13,154 nt of DNA from Planctomycetota bacterium (GCA_027623585.1 JAQBVK010000036.1:1-13154); one strand, 5' to 3'. Shown: positions 1 to 7,231, counted from the first letter of the stretch. Numbers and translations are program-made. The notes: generated by a model not told the origin, from the letters alone.

Positions 1-289
1 AGTTCGAGTAGGCGAGACGCGTACTGAAGTGCGCATACACCGAGGTGTAGGTCGACAGGTCCAAGACCGGCGAGATCAGCTCGTCATCGGTCTGGATGGA
101 CTCGTCTTCGTGCCAAGCTTCGCCGACGGCGGATTGAATCCAGCCTTGGCTGCCGGGGATGACGTGGTTCTGACTCCAGCCCGCGGGCGGAACGCCAGCG
201 CTGAAGTGCTCAGTGATGGCCACGGATTGGGCTGAGAGAGAGCCGGCGGCCAGGACGGCAACCAGACTCGCAGTGAGAGCGATTTTCAT
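1..289 (-). CDS. Secreted protein with choice-of-anchor/cleaved-adhesin-like N-terminus (partial, 3' end off window)
   Basis: The minus frame opens with ATG at 289-287 and stays open to the left edge, giving 96 residues. Residues 1-20 form a typical signal peptide: MK, a hydrophobic core of Ala, Leu and Val, then a likely signal peptidase I site at Leu-Ser-Ala before Gln21. The mature start reads AITEHFSAGVPPAGWSQ (24-40), followed by ISPVLDLSTYTSVYAHFST (72-90). An N-terminal E-x-F-x-x-G-x-P-x-GW segment, then D-x-L-ISP-x-LDLS, is the usual opening of choice-of-anchor J / cleaved-adhesin (MAM-like jelly-roll) domains of secreted proteins. The role is probably extracellular or surface binding, but the rest of the protein, including any sorting tag, lies outside the window. 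It is the next gene on the same strand after moaA, about 140 bases away, so it probably belongs to a different unit. The family assignment rests on motif style; the signal peptide is clear. Confidence 0.75.
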   Translation of the reverse strand, partial: MKIALTASLVAVLAAGSLSAQSVAITEHFSAGVPPAGWSQNHVIPGSQGWIQSAVGEAWHEDESIQTDDELISPVLDLSTYTSVYAHFSTRLAYSN

Positions 290-315
290 GGGGAATGGTT
301 TATTGAGTGAGCAAT

Positions 316-351
316 GCCGCAGGCAAAAAAATGGGGATGGAACGCTGCGGC
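316..351 (-). repeat. Inverted repeat that competes with the terminator stem
   Basis: GCCGCAG (316-322) and CTGCGGC (345-351) form a perfect 7-bp inverted repeat with a 22-base loop. The arm at 345-351 lies inside the loop of the GGAACG/CGTTCC hairpin, and the T-run lies inside the loop of this one, so the two structures exclude each other in RNA. Such a layout could act as an attenuator for the secreted-protein gene, but short inverted repeats are common in GC-rich DNA. Confidence 0.25.
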
Positions 352-361
352 GAGACGTTCC
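325..361 (-). terminator. Possible intrinsic terminator after the six-gene minus operon
   Basis: On the minus strand, arms GGAACG (361-356) and CGTTCC (344-339) can pair around an 11-base loop. A run of seven T (331-325) follows seven bases after the stem. It lies about 70 bases beyond the moaA stop and about 35 bases before the start of the secreted-protein gene, where a terminator between units would be expected. The stem is only 6 bp and the T-run is displaced from it, so the call is tentative. Confidence 0.35.
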
Positions 362-429
362 TAGCAACATCCTAACCGGTATTGGGCGGATGCGGGGGGG
401 AATCTTTGACTGAATCTTGGTCTGGAGGC

Positions 430-1467
430 TCAACCGCCACGTACGTGCATCTCCAGGTGAGGATCCTGGAGCAAGGCGTCTAAATCCATCGAGGGACCCC
501 GCCGCTCGTCCAGTTTGAGACGCTCGACGGCTCCCTGGTCATCTCGCTGGGACCACGCCGAGCGGATCCGCTCCTGGAACCACTCCGCGGAGCGTCCCTC
601 CCGCAGGGGCGCGCGGAGGTCCAGTCCCTCACGCGCGTAAAGGCAGAGCAGCCAACGTCCATCCGCGGTGAGGCGGCTGCGATCACAGGCAGCGCAGAAG
701 GGTTGCGTGGTGCTCGCGATGATGCCGAAGATCTGCCCGTCGGGCGTTCTCCAGCGACCCGCCGGAGCGGCGGGATCTTTGCGCGTGAGCGGCACGGCGG
801 CTCCCCGCGCGCGCGCGACGGCGTCGAGCATGGCTTCCTGAGAGCAAACCTTCGAAGACTCCCAGTGGGTTGCCCCCCCCACGTCCATGTATTCGATGAA
901 GCGAAGTTCGGCGTCCTGCTCGCGCGCGAAGTCGAGCAAAGCGGGGATTTCATCCTCGTTGTCCCCGCGGAGGACAACGGTGTCGAGTTTGACCGGTAGG
1001 CCGCAGGCGCGCGCGGCCGCAATGCCTGCGAGCACGCGCGGAAGTTCCCTGCGGCGCGCGAGCCTTTCGAAGCGTTCTGGATCCAGCGTGTCGAGGCTGA
1101 CCGTGATGCGTTTAAGTCCGGCGGTACGCAGGGCTGCGGCATGATCGGCGAGCAGCACGCCGTTGGTGGTCAGCGCGAGCTCCTCGAGAGTTTCGATCCG
1201 CGCCAGACGCGCGACCAACTCGGGCAGGTCCCGGCGCAGCAGCGGCTCGCCGCCGGTCAGGCGAATCCGGCGCGTGCCGGCCACCACGAAATGCCGCGCG
1301 AGCAATTCCAATTCTTCGAAGGTGAGCAACTCCTCGCGCGGCAACCAGACGTACTCCTGCTCCGGCATGCAATACGCGCAACGCAAATTGCAGCGGTCCG
1401 TCACCGAGAGCCGCAGCGTGCCCAGCGGCCGTCCGCGCGCGTCACGGAGGGCCGGATGCGAGCTCAT
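430..1467 (-). CDS. moaA: GTP 3',8-cyclase MoaA
   Basis: A 345-residue radical SAM enzyme of molybdenum cofactor synthesis. With MoaC it converts GTP to cyclic pyranopterin monophosphate in the cytoplasm. The N-terminal 4Fe-4S site is C26-x3-C30-x2-C33 (CNLRCAYC), followed by TGGEPLLR (71-78) for SAM binding. The C-terminal second cluster site is C258-x2-C261-x13-C275 (CAACDRSRLTADG...C), diagnostic of MoaA among radical SAM proteins. The protein ends in Gly-Gly, the conserved C-terminal dipeptide of MoaA that reaches into the active site. Length is normal. ATG at 1467 overlaps the mcsB stop (1466-1464) by four bases, so translation is probably coupled. No Shine-Dalgarno is visible and no other moa, mog or moe gene is in the window. 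It is the last gene of the minus run. A G8 tract (873-880) sits in the coding strand around the conserved MDVGG segment. Confidence 0.96.
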   Translation of the reverse strand: MSSHPALRDARGRPLGTLRLSVTDRCNLRCAYCMPEQEYVWLPREELLTFEELELLARHFVVAGTRRIRLTGGEPLLRRDLPELVARLARIETLEELALTTNGVLLADHAAALRTAGLKRITVSLDTLDPERFERLARRRELPRVLAGIAAARACGLPVKLDTVVLRGDNEDEIPALLDFAREQDAELRFIEYMDVGGATHWESSKVCSQEAMLDAVARARGAAVPLTRKDPAAPAGRWRTPDGQIFGIIASTTQPFCAACDRSRLTADGRWLLCLYAREGLDLRAPLREGRSAEWFQERIRSAWSQRDDQGAVERLKLDERRGPSMDLDALLQDPHLEMHVRGG

Positions 1468-2540
1468 ACGGCGAGGTCGAGGGCAGCGCGCAGGATTTCA
1501 GCGCGCGTGCGATCCCGGTCTCCAGGCGGCATCTCTCGGCCCAATCGCGCTTGCAGGTGGCCTGGCTGAAGCTGGAACATCTGCTGCAGCAGGGCGCGCG
1601 CGTCGTAGGCGTGGCCGACTTCCTCGGAGAGGCCGGCCAGCGCGGCGAGCCGCAGGGTGGAGAGGGCCTCGAGCGCTTCGGCAGTGGTGAGGGTCGGCGC
1701 TTCGCAGAGGCGCGCGTGCGCTTTGGCGACGTCAGCCAAGAGCTCCGCCCGCGCGGCGGCGTCATTTTGGAATTGTTCGCGGGTTTGGCGCTCGTACTTC
1801 GCGACCTCGCAGCCGAAATCGGTCACCGCTTGAGCTTGCGCAGAACTGGAGGTCCCGAGGGTGCGCTGATTGCTGATTTGGAACAGGCGGCCCAGCGCGC
1901 GACTGCCCTCGCCGTGCACTCCGCGCACCGCGAGATAGGTTCCGCGCGCCGTCTGCAACGCGCGATGCATCGGCGCCTTGGCGCGCGAGAGCGCCGGTAA
2001 ATGCATCAACAAACTGGCGCGCATGCCGGTGCCGGTGTTCGTCGGACACGAAGTGAGGAAGCCGTAACGGTCGTGCGCCGCGAAGGGAAAACGCGTACGC
2101 AAGCGGCGCTCCAGCCGCTGAGCGCGTCGCGTGGCCGTGATCAGGTCGAGGCCAGGCGCGTAGGCCTGAATGCGAAAATGATCCTCTTCATTCACCATCA
2201 GGCCATAGAGGCCGCGCGCTTCGAAGCAGACCAGGGTCGCGCGGCCGGCGTGCAGGAGATCGTGGGAAGCGAGGCTGCGTTCGACCAGGAACTCGCCGTC
2301 CGCGGCCGCCAGCGCAGCAGGATCGATCTGCGTGGCACCGGGGAGAACTTCGGGCAGAGCCTCGATCACGCGGCGCACCAGATCGCTGGCCGGACCGATC
2401 TGCATCTGCGCCGGGAACGGGGTATCGGCGAGATTGCGAGCCAGCCGCACGCGACTCGCAACGACGACGTCATCCTCCGGGCCGCCCTCTTCGAGCCAGG
2501 CGGGAACGGTGCCGAGCAGGGGCTGCAGCCGAGGATCCAC
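1464..2540 (-). CDS. mcsB: McsB-type protein arginine kinase (ATP:guanido phosphotransferase)
   Basis: A 358-residue member of the ATP:guanido phosphotransferase family, close in length and layout to Bacillus McsB, which phosphorylates protein arginines to mark them for ClpCP. Visible are SRVRLARN (29-36, nucleotide binding), NEEDHFRIQ (117-125), the catalytic cysteine C165 in SCPTNTGTGMR, RGVHGEGS (206-213) and SNQRTLG (223-229). RDRTRA at 342-347 matches the RDXXRA motif of the McsB allosteric phospho-arginine pocket. The N-terminal helical domain of creatine and arginine kinases is absent, favouring a protein kinase over a free-arginine kinase. The start is GTG at 2540; the distance from it to SRVRLARN matches McsB. 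A GAGG lies only one base before it, too close for a normal ribosome site, while TAGAAT lies six bases upstream. The gene follows arginase by 24 bases. McsA, CtsR and ClpC genes, its partners in Firmicutes, are not present here. Confidence 0.93.
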   Translation of the reverse strand: MDPRLQPLLGTVPAWLEEGGPEDDVVVASRVRLARNLADTPFPAQMQIGPASDLVRRVIEALPEVLPGATQIDPAALAAADGEFLVERSLASHDLLHAGRATLVCFEARGLYGLMVNEEDHFRIQAYAPGLDLITATRRAQRLERRLRTRFPFAAHDRYGFLTSCPTNTGTGMRASLLMHLPALSRAKAPMHRALQTARGTYLAVRGVHGEGSRALGRLFQISNQRTLGTSSSAQAQAVTDFGCEVAKYERQTREQFQNDAAARAELLADVAKAHARLCEAPTLTTAEALEALSTLRLAALAGLSEEVGHAYDARALLQQMFQLQPGHLQARLGREMPPGDRDRTRAEILRAALDLAV

Positions 2541-2546
2541 GCCTCG

Positions 2547-2552
2547 ATTCTA
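2547..2552 (-). promoter_or_regulatory. -10-like TAGAAT immediately upstream of mcsB
   Basis: TAGAAT (5 of 6 matches to TATAAT) reads on the minus strand at 2552-2547, in the 24-base gap between arginase and mcsB. Six bases separate it from the GTG start, so transcription would begin at or next to the start codon, giving a leaderless message. No convincing -35 box is seen about 17 bases upstream. An internal promoter is possible but unproven. Confidence 0.25.
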
Positions 2553-2564
2553 GGGCGTTCGCGC

Positions 2565-3491
2565 CTACAGGATGCTCTTGCCGAACGCGCTGCAGATCAG
2601 GAACTTCATGTTGATCGCGCCCTCGTTCCTTTCGTCGAGCAGTGGATTCAGTTCGACGACCTCCATCGAGGTCATCTTGGAACTGTCGGCGAGCACCTCG
2701 AGGAACAGGTGCGCCTCGCGGAAACTCACGCCTCCGGGCACCGGCGTACCGACGCCTGCCACCACGTCCGGATCCAGGCCGTCCACGTCGAAGGAGAGAT
2801 GGAAGCCCGCAGTGCCGTCACACACGGTGTCCAAGACCTCGCGCGCGACGCGCGCCATGCCCTTCTCGTCGATGTCGCGCATGGTCCAGGTGCGCACCCC
2901 GGTGCGCTTGATGATCTCCCGCTCCCCCGCGTCCACGTCGCGAATGCCGACCAGCGCCACGCGCTCCGGGCGGACCTTGCCGACGAAACCGCCGAGGCCT
3001 GCGAGTTCGGGATCGCCCAGACCGAGCAGATGCGAGAGCGGCATGCCGTGGATGTTGCCAGAGGGCGAGGACTCCGGCGTGTTCATGTCGGCGTGCGCGT
3101 CGAACCAGATCAGACCGATCTCCTGCTGATGCTTCCGGAAATGCGAGGCCACACCGGTCACGGTGCCCATGCCGATGGAATGGTCTCCGCCCAGCACCAG
3201 AGGGAGTCCGCCTTCGTCGAGCATCTTCTCGACTCGCGCCGCCAGCCTCGTGCACACGTGCAGGATCTCCTTCTTGAAACGGCGGCTCTCGTCATCGCCC
3301 GCGCCGTCGCGCGTTTCCATGCCCGGCACGAACACGTCCTCTTCGCGCGCCACCTCGTAGCCGAGCTCGCGCAAGGCCGGGCCCAGGCCGGCGTTGCGCA
3401 ACGCGCTCGGTCCCATGTCGGTGCCGCGGCGGCTGGCGCCCAGGTCCATCGGCACACCGAGAATGCGAATCGGGCGGCGTGTCGGATTCAT
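2565..3491 (-). CDS. rocF: Arginase
   Basis: A 308-residue ureohydrolase that should hydrolyse L-arginine to ornithine and urea using a di-manganese centre. Metal ligands are visible in order: GGDHS (101-105, H104), DAHAD (131-135, D131, H133, D135) and SFDVDGLDP (233-241, D235, D237). SGNIHGMP (144-151) is the substrate loop typical of true arginases rather than agmatinase or formimidoylglutamase; SRRGTDMGPSALR (20-32) is the conserved N-terminal segment. The reading frame stays open upstream over the phosphomannomutase gene, but homology begins at MNPTRRPIRILGVP, so ATG 3491 is chosen; it lies two bases after the preceding stop. It sits between a sugar-phosphate mutase and the arginine kinase, within an amino-acid operon. 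No urease or ornithine-using enzyme is in view apart from the aminotransferase. Confidence 0.94.
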   Translation of the reverse strand: MNPTRRPIRILGVPMDLGASRRGTDMGPSALRNAGLGPALRELGYEVAREEDVFVPGMETRDGAGDDESRRFKKEILHVCTRLAARVEKMLDEGGLPLVLGGDHSIGMGTVTGVASHFRKHQQEIGLIWFDAHADMNTPESSPSGNIHGMPLSHLLGLGDPELAGLGGFVGKVRPERVALVGIRDVDAGEREIIKRTGVRTWTMRDIDEKGMARVAREVLDTVCDGTAGFHLSFDVDGLDPDVVAGVGTPVPGGVSFREAHLFLEVLADSSKMTSMEVVELNPLLDERNEGAINMKFLICSAFGKSIL

Positions 3492-3493
3492 GA

Positions 3494-4861
3494 TTAGTGG
3501 TCCACCGGCTCCGCGCCGAGGATCGAAATGACCTTGCGAGTCATTTCCTCCATGCGGCCGCGGTCGTCGGATTCGAGGTTCATGCGCAGGAGCGGTTCGG
3601 TGTTCGAGGGGCGTAGATTCACCCACCACCATCCGCGGCGGCGCACGTCCCCGTAGGAGATGGTCACACCGTCCATTTCGTCGATGACATCGGCGTCGGC
3701 GAAGGCGGCCTTCAATTTGGCGAGCGCCGCGTCCTTGTCTGCGACCGTGAAGTTGACTTCGCCGGTCGAGTGATACTTCATCAGCTCGTCGAGCATCGCG
3801 GAGAAAGGCCGCTCGGAACGCGCCAGCAAGGACATCACCGAGAGCAGGATGATCTCGGAGTTGTCGGCGTACCAGTTGTCGCGAAAATAGTAGTGTCCGG
3901 ATAGTTCTCCTCCGAAGGGCGCATCGTGCTTGCGCATGGTCGCCTTCAGGAAGGAATGGCCGACGCGCTCCTTGACCGGCCGGCCGCCCGCCGCGAGCAC
4001 GGTTTCCGGCAAAGCCCACGAGGAGCGCAGGTCGTAGACGATGGCGCCGCCGGGCTCGCGCTGCAGGATCTCGCGCGCAATCAAGGCCGTGATGATGTCG
4101 TTGCCGATCGCGCGGCCGCGATCGTCGACGAAACAACAGCGATCGGCGTCGCCGTCGAAGGCAGCGCCCAGCTCGACGCCGGTCGCCGCGACGTGACGTT
4201 GCAGGTCGACGAGGTTCGAGAGTTTAAGCGGGTTGGCCTCGTGATTTGGGAAGGTGCCGTCGAGCTCGAAGTAGAGCCCATGGTGCTCGACCTTGTCGCC
4301 GAGCAGCGCGAGCACCGCCGGAAAGGTGTGGGCAGCCATGCCGTTGGCTGCGTCACTCGCCAAGCGGACGGTGCGCGGGAGGTCCGCCCAACGGGTCACG
4401 TGCGCCGCGTACTCCGCGAGCACGTCCACGCTCGCGAGTGCGCCGCGCGCGCTCTTCGGCGCGGGCGTCGCCGCAGCGGTGGCCATGCGCTCGATTTCGC
4501 GAATGCCGTTGTCGGCGCTGATCGGCTTGGCCTGCTCGCGGCACAACTTGAACCCGATGTACTGCTTCGCGTTGTGCGAGGCAGTGACGTTCAGTCCGCC
4601 GGCGGCGCCGAGGTGCGCGATCGCGAAGTAAAGCTGCGGCGTGCTCGTCAGGCCCACATCGATCACGTCGAGGCCAGCGTCGCGGATGCCTTCGATCACC
4701 GCGCCGTGCGCTTCAGGCGCCATCGTGCGCATGTCACGGCCGACCACCACCGGACTCTGGCCGAGAAAATCGCCGTACGCGCGGCCAATGCGGTAGGCGA
4801 GGCCGGCGTCGATGGGCACGGGCCAAGTACCGCGAATGTCGTATGCCTTGAAGACGGACAT
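3494..4861 (-). CDS. manB: Phosphomannomutase/phosphoglucomutase
   Basis: A 455-residue alpha-D-phosphohexomutase of the AlgC/ManB type, interconverting hexose 1- and 6-phosphates for polysaccharide, glycolipid or glycogen precursors. All four family sites are present: KAYDIRG (5-11); the phosphoserine loop TASHN (93-97, S95); the magnesium loop FDGDADR (235-241); the sugar-specificity loop GGELSGHYYF (317-326); and the phosphate-binding RPSNTEP (417-423) in domain 4. The residue after TASHN is Ala, where Pro is most frequent. The frame extends to a TTG at 4879 that overlaps the threonine aldolase stop, but the ATG at 4861 puts KAYDIRG at the usual distance from the N-terminus and is preferred. 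Neither start has a clear Shine-Dalgarno. Sequence alone cannot settle glucose against mannose preference; many members use both. It ends two bases before the arginase start. Confidence 0.93.
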   Translation of the reverse strand: MSVFKAYDIRGTWPVPIDAGLAYRIGRAYGDFLGQSPVVVGRDMRTMAPEAHGAVIEGIRDAGLDVIDVGLTSTPQLYFAIAHLGAAGGLNVTASHNAKQYIGFKLCREQAKPISADNGIREIERMATAAATPAPKSARGALASVDVLAEYAAHVTRWADLPRTVRLASDAANGMAAHTFPAVLALLGDKVEHHGLYFELDGTFPNHEANPLKLSNLVDLQRHVAATGVELGAAFDGDADRCCFVDDRGRAIGNDIITALIAREILQREPGGAIVYDLRSSWALPETVLAAGGRPVKERVGHSFLKATMRKHDAPFGGELSGHYYFRDNWYADNSEIILLSVMSLLARSERPFSAMLDELMKYHSTGEVNFTVADKDAALAKLKAAFADADVIDEMDGVTISYGDVRRRGWWWVNLRPSNTEPLLRMNLESDDRGRMEEMTRKVISILGAEPVDH

Positions 4862-4875
4862 GGAGACTTGCGGGA

Positions 4876-5919
4876 TCAATTCTTGGCGACGATGCGCGCA
4901 AGCGCAGCGACTGCGTGATCGAGGTCGGCGTCACTGACGTGGCGGTGCGTGACGAAACGCAGCAACCGGTCCCCCAGCGCGAGCGCGAGGACACCTTCGT
5001 CGCGCAGCGCGGACTCGACCATTGGGGCGTCGAGGTCTGCGTGCGTGACCTCGAGAAACAGGATGTTGGTGTCGATGGTGTCCTGCGCAAGGCGCAAGCC
5101 GTCCATGCCGAGCACTTGTCCGCCGAGCCGCCGGCAGCGCGCATTGTCCTGCGCCAGCAACGGCAGCGTTTCGTCGAGCGCCACGAGTCCGCAGGCGGCC
5201 AAGTAGCCCGACTGGCGCATCGCCCCCCCCATCCATTTGCGCACCCGGCGCGCGCGTTCGATGAAAGAACCGCCGCCGATCAGAAGTGAACCGATCGGAC
5301 AAGAAAGGCCCTTGGAGAGGCTCACCATCAGTGAATCACAGGTGCGGCCGTAGTCGGCCGGGTCCACTCCGGTCTCGACCTGCGCGTTGAACAGTCGCGC
5401 TCCGTCGATGTGCACCGGCACGCCGTGGTGGCGCGCGAGGGAACTGACTTCGCGCAAATAATCCAGCGGCAAGATCGTGCCGCCGCTGAACAAGTGAGTC
5501 TGCTCCAGGCAGATCAAGCCGGTGCGCGGCATGTGTACCGAAACCGGTCGAATCGCCCCCGCGAGTTGGCCGAGCGGCAGGCGCCCATTCTCGCCCTCGA
5601 TCGTGCGCACGTGCGCGCCGCCGATGCGCGCGAGCCCGCCGCCTTCGTAGGCGAAGGAGTGCGCACTCGACTCGATGATCACTTCCTCGCCGGGCACGAT
5701 GTGCGTGGCGACCGCGCACTGGTTGGCCATTGTGCCGGAAGGCATGAACAGTGCGCCCTCTTTGCCGAACAGATCGGAGAAGCGGCGCTCCAACTTTTGC
5801 ACGGTGGGGTCGTCTCCGAGGGCATCGTCTCCGACCGAGGCGCTCAGCATCGCCTCGAGCATGCGCTGCGTCGGTTTGGTGACCGTGTCGGAACGGAAAT
5901 CGGCGTAGCGTTGGGCCAT
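4876..5919 (-). CDS. ltaE: Low-specificity L-threonine aldolase (PLP)
   Basis: A 347-residue fold-type I PLP enzyme expected to cleave L-threonine or L-allo-threonine to glycine and acetaldehyde. The N-terminus FRSDTVTKPTQRML (8-21) is the family signature. SGTMANQ (61-67) binds the cofactor phosphate, HIDGARLFNA (170-179) holds the aspartate that pairs with the pyridine nitrogen, and K203 in SLSKGLSCPIGS is the Schiff-base lysine. GDDALGDDPTVQKLE (30-44) is also characteristic. Length is normal. ATG 5919 follows the aminotransferase stop by 20 bases with no obvious Shine-Dalgarno. The coding strand has a G8 tract (5223-5230) through the Trp-Met-Gly-Gly-Ala segment. It may feed glycine metabolism; no glycine cleavage genes are present here. 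Confidence 0.93.
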   Translation of the reverse strand: MAQRYADFRSDTVTKPTQRMLEAMLSASVGDDALGDDPTVQKLERRFSDLFGKEGALFMPSGTMANQCAVATHIVPGEEVIIESSAHSFAYEGGGLARIGGAHVRTIEGENGRLPLGQLAGAIRPVSVHMPRTGLICLEQTHLFSGGTILPLDYLREVSSLARHHGVPVHIDGARLFNAQVETGVDPADYGRTCDSLMVSLSKGLSCPIGSLLIGGGSFIERARRVRKWMGGAMRQSGYLAACGLVALDETLPLLAQDNARCRRLGGQVLGMDGLRLAQDTIDTNILFLEVTHADLDAPMVESALRDEGVLALALGDRLLRFVTHRHVSDADLDHAVAALARIVAKN

Positions 5920-5939
5920 GGTTTGAATGGATGCCGCGC

Positions 5940-7142
5940 TCAGCGCCGCGGGAGTTTGGCGAGGTAGGCGGCGACGCGCTTCATACCTTCTTCGATGTTC
6001 TCCATCGAAGTGGCGTAGGAGAAACGTAGGTATCCCTCACCGTGTTCACCGAAGGCCGTACCCGCGAGGCAGGCGACGCCGGCCTCGGCCAGGATTCCGT
6101 TCTGCAGATCCGCGGATTTCACGCCAAAGGCGCGCACGTTCGGAAACACGTAGAAGGCGCCGGTCGGCAGGTGACACTTCACGCCGGGCATCGCGTTGAG
6201 CAGATCGACGATGCGATGGCGGCGGCGGTCGAATTCGGCGTGCATCCGGTCGACGGAGGACTGGTCGCCGTTCAGCGCCTCGATGCCCGCGCGCTGAGTG
6301 AAGGACGCGGTGCAAGAGTTCGAATTGATCATCAGTTTTCCGAACGACTCAGCGAGATCGGGACGCATCACGCCGTATCCCATCCGCCAGCCGGTCATCG
6401 CGTAGGTCTTGGACCAGCCGTCGAGCATGATCACGCGGTCGCGGATCTCGGGATCCTGCATCGGGCTGAAGTGCTCGGTGTCGTCGTAGAGCATGCGGCT
6501 GTAGATCTCGTCGGAGAGGATCCACACGTCCGGATGGCTCTTGAGCGCCTGCAGCATCTCGAGCAGAGCTGCGCGCGGAGTGACGCCGCCGGTCGGGTTC
6601 GCCGGCGAGTTGAGCACCACCATGCGCGTGCGCGGCGTGAGCCTCGAGATCACGTCAGCCGGATCGAGCGCGAAGGCGTTCTCCTCACGAATCGGCACCG
6701 CCACCGATTTACCCCCGACGAAGTTCGCCAACGACTCGTAGATTGGGTAGGCCGGGTTCGGACAGAGCACCTCGTCGCCCTTCTCGATCAGCGCGGTCAT
6801 CGCGTAGAGCAAAATCGGCTTGCCACCGGGAACGATCACGACCTCGTTCGGCTCCACCGAGACGCCACGCGTGCGTGAAACGTAGTCCGCCACGGCCTGT
6901 CGCGCGTCGGGATGTCCCGCTGCGGGGCCATAGTGGGTCCAGCCGCCGCGCATCGCCTCGACGCCGGCCTCGATCACGTTTTTCGGCGTGTCGAAGTCCG
7001 GCTCGCCGATCTCGAGGTGCACGATGCTCCGGCCCTGGGCCTCGAGCGCCTTGGCGCGAGCAAGCACCTCGAAGGCCGTCTCGGTGCCGAGACGCTTCAT
7101 GCGAGAGGCGAGACGAAGGGGCGGCAGGGTCTTGGTCATCAT
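5940..7142 (-). CDS. PLP-dependent class I/II aminotransferase (aspartate aminotransferase Ib-like)
   Basis: A 400-residue fold-type I aminotransferase. LEIGEPDFDTP (43-53) near the N-terminus binds substrate carboxylate. NPAYPIYES (129-137) and NSPANPTGG (178-186) contribute to the PLP pocket, DEIYS (211-215) contains the conserved aspartate-tyrosine pair, K245 in GWSKTYAMTGWRMGY is the Schiff-base lysine and R253 contacts phosphate. YLRFSYA near the C-terminus carries the arginine that binds the substrate alpha-carboxylate. Resemblance is strongest to the aspartate aminotransferase Ib group, but related enzymes use aromatic amino acids or alanine, so the amino donor is uncertain. Two ATGs stand in tandem at 7142 and 7139; the first is used. 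It is the first gene of the minus operon, with a TAGAAT hexamer 32 bases upstream. Confidence 0.92.
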   Translation of the reverse strand: MMTKTLPPLRLASRMKRLGTETAFEVLARAKALEAQGRSIVHLEIGEPDFDTPKNVIEAGVEAMRGGWTHYGPAAGHPDARQAVADYVSRTRGVSVEPNEVVIVPGGKPILLYAMTALIEKGDEVLCPNPAYPIYESLANFVGGKSVAVPIREENAFALDPADVISRLTPRTRMVVLNSPANPTGGVTPRAALLEMLQALKSHPDVWILSDEIYSRMLYDDTEHFSPMQDPEIRDRVIMLDGWSKTYAMTGWRMGYGVMRPDLAESFGKLMINSNSCTASFTQRAGIEALNGDQSSVDRMHAEFDRRRHRIVDLLNAMPGVKCHLPTGAFYVFPNVRAFGVKSADLQNGILAEAGVACLAGTAFGEHGEGYLRFSYATSMENIEEGMKRVAAYLAKLPRR

Positions 7143-7174
7143 TCGGTCCGTGCGGCAGCGGCGCGATCGGCACC

Positions 7175-7180
7175 ATTCTA
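7175..7180 (-). promoter_or_regulatory. Candidate -10 box for the minus operon
   Basis: TAGAAT (5 of 6 to consensus) on the minus strand lies 32 bases before the aminotransferase ATG, allowing a leader of about 25 bases. No good -35 match stands at 16-18 bases upstream; that space is filled by a GC-rich inverted repeat (7181-7194) that could be an operator. This is the only strong AT-rich hexamer in the gap on this strand. Confidence 0.3.
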
Positions 7181-7194
7181 GGAGCGCCCGCTCC
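7181..7194. repeat. 14-bp inverted repeat, operator-like
   Basis: GGAGCG and CGCTCC arms with a 2-base centre form a near-perfect dyad directly against the candidate minus-strand -10 box, i.e. within its -10/-35 spacer. The position would suit a repressor or MerR-like activator site. It is GC-only and short, so chance is a real alternative. Confidence 0.25.
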
Positions 7195-7213
7195 GCGGCC
7201 TCCAGGGCGCGCT

Positions 7214-7231
7214 CGTTCCCGCGTCGGAACG
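7214..7231. repeat. 18-bp dyad CGTTCC-N6-GGAACG in the divergent promoter region
   Basis: Perfect 6-bp arms (7214-7219 and 7226-7231) with a 6-base spacer lie in the middle of the 145-base divergent gap. The geometry, two half-sites one turn apart, is that of a dimeric regulator site shared by both operons. No family can be assigned, and GGAACG occurs elsewhere in the window by chance. Confidence 0.25.

Noticed and set aside
1464..2540. Reading the kinase as a creatine/arginine kinase making a phosphagen
   Set aside because: The N-terminal helical domain of phosphagen kinases is missing, and length, start spacing and the RDXXRA pocket motif fit McsB instead.
2001..3497. 498-residue plus-strand open frame antisense to mcsB and arginase
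   Set aside because: It has no recognisable motif, and its His/Arg/Ala-rich composition is typical of an antisense shadow in GC-rich DNA. Both genes on the other strand are clear family members.
2565..4136. 523-residue arginase extended upstream by about 215 residues
   Set aside because: The extra part lies over the 3' half of the phosphomannomutase gene in another frame and is Arg-rich without motifs. Arginase homology begins at ATG 3491, just after the mutase stop.
3926..4918. 330-residue plus-strand open frame over the phosphomannomutase gene
   Set aside because: It is antisense to a gene with all four family motifs and has no domain of its own.
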